The notes beneath the pieces are model-generated. The model did not search any database, was not told where the DNA came from, and saw only the letters and a list, made by a program, of their open reading frames with translations. The position numbers and the translations under genes are program-made. This document shows positions 1-9,945 of a stretch of DNA of 64,000 nt, one piece after another (within the stretch, counting starts at the first letter, position 1; every line of letters starts with the position of its first letter). Source of the stretch: Myrica gale. Lineage: Eukaryota; Streptophyta; Magnoliopsida; Fagales; Myricaceae. Location of the stretch: assembly GCA_963930655.1 (NCBI GenBank), contig OZ005618.1, positions 4,548,001-4,612,000 of the forward strand, read 5' to 3'.

Positions 1-404
1 ACCGGGTATAGGAAGTTAGAAAACCAATCGTCTATGCTGCATCCCATCTTTGAACTTCTTGGGGACTTTCTCCTATTGAAAGTAAGACAGGGCCCCTTTG
101 ATATCTTTATTTTTGGTTTTCACATTATACGAAAAAGGAGGCTTGAAGTTTGTGACGAATAATCTTCCAATTTTTCAGAACCACGAATCAAAGCCACTAT
201 TCAGCCAGTTTAGATGTTCAAAAAAGTATATGCATGTATATTTTAATAGCTTTGTGATTATGTATTATTATTAATATATTATTTTCGATTTAATTACGGA
301 TCACTATTTATTATTATTTATGTTTATTAATGTGAGTATTGTATTGTTATTATAATAGTACATTATATAATATTTTCTATGATTATTTTTTTTAAAAATC
401 AATT
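1..404. other. AT-rich sequence, no gene seen
   Basis: No coding region is supported. Positions 110-155 resemble 2555-2600 (shared words around TTGGTTTTCACATTATA and AAAGGAGG), which hints that an older duplication of the CBR1 flank continues to the left of the window. Positions 230-400 are very AT-rich and may be the interior of the CACTA element. Confidence 0.5.
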
Positions 405-840
405 ATATTACCACTGTTCGATCGGCATCTTCAGCGATCGATCGGTTGTTGTTAAACCGTTCAATACCACTGTTCGATCGTCAATATTAAAAAGAAAAAA
501 ATTACTGATCAATCAGTAACGTAAATGATCGATCGATGGAGAAATAAACGATCGATCGTCGGATTACACCGATCGATCAGTTACTTAATCAACGTTCCAT
601 CGCTGAAATAAATGACTGATCCATCACTACGTTCTCACCGACCGATCGGTAAAAGTACCGATCGATCATTAGATTTAGTGACGAAAATTTTCCGTCACTA
701 AAAACTTTTCGTGACGAAATTTGGGTTTTATCACGAAATACATTTTGTGACGCTCTTTCACTGACGGAGCTCGTGACGAAATTTTGACTTTTAGTGACAA
801 AATGTTTTGTCACTAAAAGTCAAATTTTTTTTTTGTAGTG
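405..840. mobile_element. CACTA (En/Spm-like) transposon terminus with subterminal repeats
   Basis: Read on the minus strand from 840, the sequence starts CACTACAAAAAAA, the usual end of plant CACTA elements, then runs into short repeats built on the words TTAGTGACGAAA and CGTCAC in both orientations (about 660-830). Further in (about 415-680) the motif CGATCGATC recurs many times in direct and inverted form, as expected of subterminal transposase-binding repeats. No transposase reading frame is visible, and the other end is not in the window, so this is either a non-autonomous element or one end of a longer one. Its outer boundary falls exactly where homology to the CBR1 duplicate begins (841). 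Confidence 0.72.
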
Positions 841-2219
841 TCTTAATCTCAAATCAGTAACAGTAATTTGTCTAGAGTCTGTCATCTTTGAACACTTGCA
901 TATGATTCATGTTTTGTTCCCTACAGTAAGGATATATGAAGGCCTGTTGATCCAGCTTCAGCGACACCACAATAAAAGCCACACCCTTACAAGACTTCAA
1001 CATCTAATAGAGCTCAGCTTTCCACACTGCTGCCTGCTTATCAACAGAACAGTTCTGTAGTAGTCTCTTTGAAATGGTTCAAGGAACACGCTATAGAAAA
1101 ATTGATTTATCCTTCCAACATGAAACCCCTATAAACCTGCCGAGAACAACCCCTTGAATGAATCCTAATTTACACATAGTGAACAGAGCATTCTCTGAGA
1201 AAAAAAAAACTATGGGAAATGAACCTCTGAACTGCATTCCAAGAAGATAAACAGTTGTAATGCTCCGGATCTTGAGTTCCCAAGAGTTTAATATTTCTCA
1301 TTTGAAGTAATAATGAAATTTTTATGCATTTTCTTTTCTATATGAACCAGCACTTCAAATCTTATACATACCAGATCAAGTCAGATGTATGTCTAGAAAG
1401 CTTTTCTCTTCTCTCCAAACTCTAATTGTACCAGATGGCCGATGTACTAATGATGAGAATGCATTTGCTCCGGACTTTCTGCAGGAAGAGCTAGATTCAT
1501 TTGCTACCAAGTTCCCTGACCGTTTGAAGGTCTACTATGTTTTGGAACAGGTCGGTTCCAATATTGCCATCACAATCCTTTCAAATTTCTTTCCATCTTA
1601 ATTGCTGTGCTCATTTTGGTAACCCTTGTGGAAGATATGCTCTCGGTGTACAAATCTGTCAATGTCATTAAAGAGACACATCTTGAAATTTTCATATGCA
1701 TGCACATACTACTCAATCAATGACTAATCAGATTGGAGATAAGTTAGAGGGTTTTAATCCTCGAGTCCTTCACCTCGAATAGTTGCACCAGCTTGCCCCA
1801 AGAAAGACAGGAAAAACCATCCATCTTGCCTGTAAAACCAGTCTTTCATTGTGGTCTGCAACTTGTGTTTTACTACTGTAGCTCAGTACCAAAAGATTTA
1901 TCGCTGATGCTCAGTACTCTCTATCATAATTGCCAACCTCCTACGGCATGGAATGGTGGCACTGGGTTTATATCGAAGGAGATGATTCAAACCCATTGCC
2001 CAGCACCAGCCCCAGATATCCAGGTTGGTTTCCAACCTCCATTGGAAAAGTTGCACAAGAGTTTGTTGTTATGACACTTGACCTCACTCGCCTAAAGCGT
2101 CTCTACTTATTTGCAGATACTGAGGTGTGGTCCACCAGCCATGAACAAGGCCATGGAAGCTCACCTTAACGCACTTGGATACACATCTGATATGCAGTTC
2201 GAGTTCTGATTTAATAGTT
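841..2219 (+). repeat. Tandem duplicate, copy A (CBR1 3' part)
   Basis: This stretch is colinear with 7097-8520, with small indels: intron, three exons and the first bases after the stop codon all match. Copy B carries about 50 extra bases near 7625-7680 that copy A lacks. Homology starts right after the CACTA end and stops about 10 bp after the stop codon. Confidence 0.9.
1485..2209 (+). pseudogene. Partial NADH-cytochrome b5 reductase copy (last three exons)
   Basis: Three exons homologous to CBR1 exons 7-9 can be placed at 1485-1550, 1937-2023 and 2117-2209, ending in a TGA. They encode the end of the NADH-binding domain, including CGPPAMNK and the C-terminal MQFEF. No exons 1-6 precede them; a CACTA end lies immediately upstream of the duplicated block. 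The acceptor before the second exon reads AA (1935-1936), where copy B has AG (8239-8240), so normal splicing into that exon should fail. The reading frames are otherwise open, and some residues are closer to the family consensus than in the complete gene (for example SKEM and PDRLK). It could be the tail of an upstream full copy cut by the transposon. Treated as a broken gene fragment. Confidence 0.8.
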
Positions 2220-4550
2220 ATGCAGATCCATCTCTTTCTTTCCTGTCAAATTGCAAGAGTGCTGGGATTGATAAAATGTACACGCGTGTCTATATTTAAC
2301 ACGCCAATAGAACTTATAGTCACTCCATATGTCATGACCTGATTTGAAATTAAAGCTTTTTATTTTTATTTTTTTTATATATATTCTTAATGCAACAAAG
2401 TCCTATTGAGGGAGACAATGTAGACTACTCGCACATTGGTGACCACGTTCAAGGACTTCCTACGTCTGCACCGCGTTAGCTTTAACAAGTCGTGGGTCCG
2501 TCGTCTCTAGCAGTTGGACTAGGAACTAAGAAAAACCAACGGTTGATTCTTTTCTTTTTGGTTTTCACATTATAAAAGGAGGTTACAAGTTCGGGAGATT
2601 AAAAAAATAAAAGAAAATCGTGGAATTTTACGGATAATGTGAAATTATGGGCATTGGAGACCTAATATTGAGATTTTTATTTATTTATTTATTTTTAATA
2701 AAATCCTCGAAATGAATATGAGATCGTTTTGGTTCGAGACTAACAGTTCATCCACGTACAAAAAAGAAAAGAATCGTGGACTTTAGGCTTGACTAAGACA
2801 CATGTTGAATTCTAAGACGAATTCTGTACTGAGCCTAATCTTGTAGATCGAGGATCAAGATTTTTGTTCGAATTGCATTGTAAAATTCCGGGAGAGATAT
2901 ACACTACAAATAAATCTCACTATAAGACTCATGCTGTCCGAAATTTTATATGGATAACATTAAATAATGTACGGTCCACCTGTGTATATCTCTCAAATTT
3001 TTACTATACAACTCCGATAGAGAAATGTAGATATCAAAGTTCAAACACGGTTTATCAACAAATTTTCTAACAAATTTTCGGGTTATGTTTGATTTCAGGG
3101 CAGTCAGGTCCAACTCCAGAGTCATGATTAGAGTTATATTTCTCCATGGCATATTAGAGAATAAAAATTAGCAATTGGTCAGTGGGGTGTTAGTACAAGA
3201 CGTACTGTTCACCACATGCACGAACATCGTACCCTGGACTTTTGGGTCGACTTAAACTTTGGACATGGCCCAACCCCCTGGCCCGAAAACTGTTTCCAAT
3301 CAATTTCTAAATCTTCCACTTAGGTTTGATTTCATTCCGCACCCTTCTCCAAATCCCAAATTTGTGATCAGGGACTAATATCTGCTATTATATTTGGGAA
3401 AAAAAACAAGAGAGAACAAATGTATATTCATAAAATAATGTAGTAGACGTATCGATTCGGTTTTACATTTTAATACGTGTCGATATTTTCTAATTTCTAC
3501 TTTAACATGGTATCAGAGCTTTCGTTTTATTTTAATATTATTATTTAAAATAAAGATAATTTTAATAAAATGTTATAAAGACGAAGAAAAAGTATGATTT
3601 GTGGCTTGTGCAACCGCGTTGGTAGATAATTATTGTTTGTTTTTGGTTTTGACTCAAAAAAACCTAAAATTGTGCAGTAGACTTTTAGCTTGACTCAGAC
3701 GTAGGTTGAACTTTGGACTGAAAACTGTTTTCAGTCAATTTCTGTGTCTTCCAGCAAGGTTTTATTTCCTTCCGATGTAATGGGAAGGTCAAATATAAGG
3801 GGATGTTCGTTTGGTATCATTATTACATTTACAACAAAGAGAAGAAATGTATATGTATAAAGAATTATAATCCATTTATCAATTTTTTTATATATTTTAA
3901 AATAGATTGAAGCTTTTCTTTCGGTCTCTGTATGGTTACCAGAGTCTCTTAAATATATCATAGTTTTTTTATTTAAATATTAATAGATAAGATAAAAATG
4001 ATTCAAACAAAATATTATATAAGTAAGAAAGAAGAGATAAGTATGATTTGTAACGAGTGAATGAAGGGATTAGTGGTAGCATGGCGAAAAGAAAAAAAGG
4101 AAAAGAAAAAAGAGATTAGAAAGTATTGCTATTCATATCTACAGACACACAAAACTACTGTGAGGTTTTGGCTCGATGGGCCAGGCCTAATACCAATTGG
4201 GTATGAACCATTTTATGTTCGAATTGAATGATACAATATGGAGAGAGATAGATACAATAAGTGAGTCCTGCACCATTTCATGTTGTTCATATAAAATTTC
4301 GGACATTATGGATCTTATAACGAGGTCTACTTGATGTGTCTATATCTCTATAGTTGTACCGCTTAATTCTAAGAGATTTGAGTGGTGATCCCTTGCTTGA
4401 TTCCTTCTCTCAAATATGCTGTTACTGAGCAAACTTGGAATATATGAAGGGGAGGGAGAAGGAGAAGGATGAGAAGAACAAGTAAAGCATAAGATGGGCA
4501 GAGAGTTATGTAAGACCCCACTGATGTTACTAGTTTTAAGCTGCTTGCAA
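2220..4550. other. Intergenic DNA with old repeat fragments
   Basis: No supported gene. Related blocks recur at about 2770-2830, 3225-3350 and 3655-3790 (shared words such as GGACTTT..GCTTGACT and GAAAACTGTTT). At 3513-3525 the string TGGTATCAGAGC matches the initiator-Met tRNA primer-binding site used by LTR retrotransposons, so a decayed LTR end is likely just upstream. AT-rich segments around 2850-3010 and 4195-4345 resemble short AT-rich repeats seen again at 31.6-32.0 and 38.1-38.4 kb. Confidence 0.45.
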
Positions 4551-4594
4551 AAATGTTCAAGTTGCCTTTCAACGTGACCTCTGAGTCTCTGAAA

Positions 4595-7500
4595 ATGGAG
4601 TTCATGCAAACACCCTATTCCCAGCTGCTGGGGATAGCCGTTGCTCTAGCTGTGGTTGGCATGGCTGCTGCCTACTTATATTACAGCAAGAAACCCAAAG
4701 GTATGAACAAGCATCTTCCAGCGACAAAAAGAGTAAAAAAAAAAAAGAAGTGTTTCATTTATATTCGAAATAAAGTGGCCTCTGTTTCTCTCTGAATTCA
4801 TTTCTCTGAGATGCTGTCATCTTTCTCTTTAGCGAAGCTTTCATAGCCATTCTTTACCAAATCCCCCAAATCCTAAGAGATAAATAAACATCTTCATTTT
4901 TGGAGAGAGAATTGTATACCAGAACTGATAACTGCTTCCATTGAATATGGAAACAATTAAGTTAAGTTCATCAAACGTAGATCAATCTCTAAATGTCTGT
5001 CCTGATACTTGTTTATGAAGAGAAAATAAAGGTAAAACTTTTCATCACGCAAAGAATCAATTTGTTTTTTTCCCTTTCCTTCATGTTGGTTTTTGGTTTT
5101 ATCGAATGGCCTCAGATTCTTGTTTCTCTGCAAAATGACCATTTCAGTGATATCTGTTCAGGTTGCTTGAATCCTGAGAAGTTCATTGAATTCAAACTTG
5201 TCAAGAAAACTCAGATAAGCCCCAACACTGCAAGGTTCAGATTTGCTCTTCCCACGCCTACCTCAGTTCTTGGTCTTCCGGTCGGAAAACATATAAAATG
5301 CAGGTTCGAGTCAAAACTGATCCCCTTTTGATCTGAACATATTGTGTTGTAAAGGAAAAGTTTCATGCACCCAAAAGTACCCATTAATCTTGTCTGTCAC
5401 TTGCCCTGATCTTCCTTGCCTTCAAATACTCCCTGTTTGAGGGTTTTGGAAGTTCCTCCAGTTAAGCATATCGATTTAGATAGTTCGAAAAAGGATTTCC
5501 AACTGTCTTTATGTTGCTTTGATAAATTCCTAAACTTGAATCTCTCACCACCAAGAGATTCCTCATTGTTAATTCTCTATGCATGCTTAAGGAGGCTTAG
5601 TTGATGGACTAGTGACAGATATTGAAAACCCCGTATCTCTTCCCTTTATCTACGCAGGGGAAAAGACAGCGAAGGTCAAGAAGTGATCAGACCGTATACC
5701 CCGATCACTTTGGACTCTGATGTTGGTTACTTCGAACTGGTTGTAAAGGTATATGTCAATCCTATCTCCCTTTGATATCTAACTTCTCCTGGACGATTCC
5801 ATTCTGAGATTAGTAATTTAGCATTTGCCATTAAGAAACCATTTCCTCATTAAGATTTTTCCATGTCAGATGTATCCCAATGGAAGGATGTCCCACCATT
5901 TCAGAGAAATGCGCGAAGGAGATTACCTCCCTGTTACGGGTCCAAAGGTATTCTATTTCTGAAGATGATTGATTGCATGTTTAACCCTCTTGGTTCAAGG
6001 GCTATACAAATAGCTGACATGTTATTCCATGTTCCCTTCAGCAGCCAATGAGATTCATCTTTTATCTTCAATGGTCGTGAAGTTTTTATTCTTAGCACCA
6101 AATCATTGTAGAAGATTGTCGTTTTCTTCAGGTGTTGCAGAAGACTGATTATTCATCCAGATTGATGGAGGATACTTATTTTGGGTCAGCATTAGCTGAT
6201 CCTATAATCTTAAACAAGAACGGCAGCTTTAAATTCCTGTCTACATCAGTTGGGGTCAATCATATATTACCTGGTTATTGTTTGGAACCAAACTTCCTAA
6301 TGTCTTTGTTAGAGCATTTTACTAATTAAGTTTCTATGTTTAAAAGGGGAGTTTCACATACAAACCTGGCCAAACTCGAGCTTTTGGAATGCTTGCTGGT
6401 GGCTCCGGCATTACCCCAATGTTTCAGGTACATATTTGAGCATTTAGAAAGCAAGAACTTCTGCTTCTTCTTATCAAAGCTATTTGTTGGTTTCAAGGTT
6501 CTTATATCAATCTCTCTTTTCTTTAATTTGTTTCCACCTTTTCTTTGGCTCCAGCTCATTCGAGCCATACTAGAAAACCCAAAAGATAAGACCAATGTGC
6601 ATCTGATTTATGCCAATGTCAGTGTCGATGATATACTGTTGAAGGTAATTTCTTCACTTTCACCTTTATTTCTCAATACACTCGTACCTGTGGATCTACA
6701 TCTACTTATGTATAAAAACATCTATGATTTTTCCCAGATGAATTGGAAACGTTAGCTGAAATAAACAGATGGTTCATCAATCGTACAATGCCTCAACTTT
6801 GACAGTCGAGATGTCTTATGTGCAAAGACAAATTGTGCAATCATATGAAGTGATGACTGTGATTTTAAAAAATAAATCCAACATTCTAAGGCTGGCCACG
6901 TCATTTAATGAGGTGAGGAGACAAAATAACGTGCCCAGCCTTAGCTTGACTCATTAAATGACGTGGCTAACCTTGAAACGTTGAATTTGTTTCTTTAAAT
7001 TACAACCGTCATTTTGCATAATTTGTCTTTGTACAAAATCCTCTCTCCCGACAGTTTGCTTCTTTTATAAATAGTCAATTGTCAGGATGAAGCAACTCTT
7101 AATCTCAAATCAGTAACAATAATTTGTCTAGAGCCTGTCATCTTGGAACACTTGCATATTGATTCATGGACTTTTGTTCCCTAAAGTAAGGATAGATGAA
7201 GGCCCGTTGATCCAGCTTCAGCGACACCACAATAAAAGCCACAACCTTACAAGACTTCAACATCTAATAGAGCTCAGCTTTCCACACTGCTACCTGCTTA
7301 TCAACAGAACAGTTCTGTAGTAGTCTCTTTGAAATGGTTCAAGGAACACGCAATAGAAAAATTGATTTATCCTTCCAACATGAAACTCCTATAAACCTGC
7401 CGAGAACAACCCCTTGAATGAATCCTAATTTACACATAGTGAACGGAGCATTCTCTGAGAAAAAAAATAAAGACTATGGGAAATGAACCTCTAACTGCAT

Positions 7501-8512
7501 TCCAAGAAGATAAACAGTTGTAAAACTCCTGATCTTGAGTTCCCAAGCAGTTCAATATTTCTCTTTTGAAGTAATAATGAAATTTTTATGCATATTTTCT
7601 TTTCTATATCAACCAGCACTGCAAATCTAGCAGGCTACAAAATATGCATGCACAAAAGACCATAAACATACACATATATACATACCAGATCAAGTCAGAT
7701 CTATGTCTATAAAGCTTTTATCTTTTCTCCAAACTCTAATTTTACCTGATGGCTGGTGAACTAATGATGAGAATGCATTTGCTCCGGACTTTCTGCAGGA
7801 AGAGCTAGATTCGTTTGCTAACAAATTCCCTACCCATTTCAAGGTCTACTATGTTTTGAATCAGGTCGGTTCCAATATTGCCACGTCAATCCTTTCAAAT
7901 TTCTTTCCCACTTAGTTGCTGTGCTTATTTTGGTGACCTCGTGGAAGATATGCTCTCGGTGCACGCATCTGTCAATGTCAGTCCACAGACACTTCTTGAA
8001 ATTTTCTTATACATGCATATACTACTCAATCAATGACTAATCAGATTGGAGATAAGAAGGTTTTAATCCTCGAGTCCTTCACCTTGAATAGTTGCACCAT
8101 GCCCCAAGAAAGACAGGAAAAAACCATACATATTGCCTGTAAAACTAGTCTTTCATTGTGGTCTGCAACTTGTGTTTTACTGCTATAGCTCAGTACCAAA
8201 AGGTTTATCGCTGATGCTCACTCTCTACCATAATTGCTAGCCTCCTAAAGCATGGAACGGTGGCATTGGGTTTATAACGAAGAAGATGATTCAAACCCAC
8301 TGCCCAGCACCAGCCCCAGCTATCCAGGTTGGTTTCCAACCTCCAATGGAAAAGTTGCACAAGAGTTTGTTGTTATGACATACTTGACCTCACTCGCCTA
8401 AAACTCTACTTATTCGCAGATACTGAGGTGTGGCCCACCAGACATGAACAAGGCCATGGCAGCTCACCTTAATGCACTTGGATACACATCAGATATGCAG
8501 TTCGAGTTCTGA
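4595..8512 (+). CDS. CBR1: NADH-cytochrome b5 reductase (CBR1), nine exons
   Basis: Exons: 4595-4700, 5162-5303, 5658-5748, 5870-5947, 6347-6427, 6555-6644, 7799-7864, 8241-8327, 8420-8512; all joins keep frame and use GT-AG, giving 277 residues. Family role: ER-anchored flavoprotein passing electrons from NADH to cytochrome b5 for desaturases and hydroxylases. Visible features: N-terminal membrane anchor (about 11-30), FAD-binding RPYTP (94-98), GRMSHHF (118-124), the nucleotide-binding [10 protein letters not shown] (155-164), CGPPDM (251-256) and terminal MQFEF. An in-frame ATG at 4553 would add 14 residues; 4595 fits the usual N-terminus better. Oddities: GSFTYKPGQ begins with GS where GR is usual, CGPPD replaces CGPPP, and the last three exons are duplicated upstream at 1485-2209. 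Intron 6 contains a MITE. Confidence 0.93.
6816..7038. mobile_element. MITE with long terminal inverted repeats in CBR1 intron 6
   Basis: The two ends are inverted copies of about 90 bp each: the left arm has GCAAAGACAAATT...GGCCACGTCATTTAATGAG and the right arm its complement ending ...AATTTGTCTTTGTAC. Together they make a fold-back structure with a short spacer near 6910-6945. No coding capacity. A target-site duplication could not be assigned. It lies just upstream of the duplicated block starting at 7097. Confidence 0.75.
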
Positions 8513-8520
8513 TTTAATAG
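7097..8520 (+). repeat. Tandem duplicate, copy B (within CBR1)
   Basis: Colinear with copy A at 841-2219; here it forms the 3' part of the full CBR1 gene (end of intron 6 and exons 7-9). Homology begins at TCTTAATCTC and ends just after the TGA. Confidence 0.9.
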
Positions 8521-8679
8521 CAGTTTATTCATTTCACGTGTTTTTATATGCACAACTGGCATATAACTTGTGCAAAGCATCAGATGATGTAACTAACAGA
8601 AGGAAAAATTTGCCAAGGATGATAGTATTAGGGTATTTTAGAAGGAGAAAAGGGAGGGGATGATGTTTATTGAAAAGAT

Positions 8680-8875
8680 TATAAATAAGCGAAACTCGTG
8701 TATTTGTTTGTCACAACTCACATACGTCAAGTATTGCTCCACGAACCATCCCTTCTTTCTTTCCAAACCATTTCTCACAAACCAAACTTCCTTCTTTCCA
8801 TACAGTTTCTCAGCAACAAACGAAGAATGAGATCCAAGTTTTTAGTTATGCCAACTTTGTGGTCGCTTTCTGTTT
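8680..8875 (+). promoter_or_regulatory. Orphan promoter/leader-like fragment
   Basis: A good TATA box (TATAAATA, 8680-8687) is followed by a pyrimidine-rich leader and an ATG at 8827 opening a short hydrophobic signal-peptide-like stretch (MRSKFLVMP, then LWSLSVCV). The frame then runs into the minisatellite at 8876 and stops at 8926. This looks like the 5' end of a secreted-protein gene whose body has been replaced by repeats. Inference only; it could be chance. Confidence 0.3.
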
Positions 8876-9080
8876 GTGTTGTGACCCGACCCTTGAGGTC
8901 GGTTTGTAATGTGTTCCGGTTTTTATGACCGGTGTGTATGGTATCCCGGCCCTCGTGGCTGACTTGTAATTGTCTTACCGCCCTTATGGCTGTTTATATG
9001 GTCTTAACACTTGTGGCCGGATTGGTGTGCAGTTGGATCTTTAAATCCGGACATATTGTAGGGCCTCTGGTCCGTTTAGG
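8876..9080. repeat. Hairpin-forming minisatellite, about 30-bp units
   Basis: Six to seven imperfect units of roughly 30 bp follow each other. Each contains a small inverted pair around a T-rich loop, for example CCGGTTTTTATGACCGG, CCGGCCCTCGTGGC, CCGCCCTTATGGC and GGATCTTTAAATCC, separated by GTGTATGGTAT-like linkers. The units differ in sequence while keeping the stem pairing. Origin unknown; perhaps the tail or untranslated part of a retroelement. Confidence 0.6.
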
Positions 9081-9945
9081 TTTTTTAGCTAATACCGGCT
9101 GTTTTTTTCCCCGAATATTAATATATAAATTACAATTGCCTAGAAAAATAAACTATTATCACATCTTTATTTTTCTCATTGAAAGCGAACACAACAATAA
9201 CTCTTTCGTAACACCTCGAGCGATCCAAGGATTTGATACCATGCAGCTCAAAAGTTGGGTTGCTCTCGAGTGTTGTAACAGGAGTTAATTGTTTCTTGAT
9301 GTCAGCGAAGAGGTCAGACCAGTGCCATCGCTGGAGAAGGGAGAAGACGACGAGAGGAAAAGAGGGTGAGGGTCGGTGTAGATGAGGAGTGGGGGAAGGA
9401 GGAGTTGTGGGGTTGGTTAAACTCCTTTTCATGTTACTAATCAGTAATTTACTATTGAGTCAACATTAATGGAGCCTAATTACCGAAAAAAGCAAATGAA
9501 CAAGAGGAGAAGGCAAAATATACAATTATGATCGCCGAGTAAAGTCTGATCTCATTTGAGTTTCCATTTGAGAGTTTGACTATATATGACAACCATCAAG
9601 CCCAATATAATTGTCTCTGCTGTGGCAAGTAGGATAATTCAACCTTTAATTGATAAGGGCCAATTTCTATCAAACAGTCCTAGGATTTAGGAACAGAATC
9701 TGTGGCAATGCCCGGGAACTTCATCACAAAGGACACTGATTCTCTTATTTTGCTAATCAATACATACATAAACTTATGAGGGTGTGTGCATAAATGTTTT
9801 TATATACAAAGACATTCTAGAGGCGGATTATGCTTTGCTCCGGCATATCAAAATTTTTCATCCGCAATGCTATCAGATTCTTGTTTGTTAACACAACCTG
9901 AACTTTATATAATTAAGTATAATGCTTAAAGCGGGAAATAGTGCT
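9081..9945. other. Repeat-derived intergenic DNA and NUFIP 3' flank
   Basis: Around 9232-9243 the minus strand reads CATGGTATCAAA, resembling an LTR-retrotransposon primer-binding site, so 9150-9440 is probably a degraded LTR-element edge on the minus strand. 9441-9945 contains no recognisable gene and probably includes the 3' UTR and terminator of NUFIP. Confidence 0.4.

Noticed and set aside
3513..3525. TGGTATCAGAGC as evidence of a complete LTR retrotransposon
   Set aside because: No paired LTRs, gag or polymerase reading frames are found nearby, only the primer-site-like string.
8876..9080. CRISPR-like array
   Set aside because: Units are imperfect, lack conserved repeats with unique spacers, and the DNA is plant nuclear.
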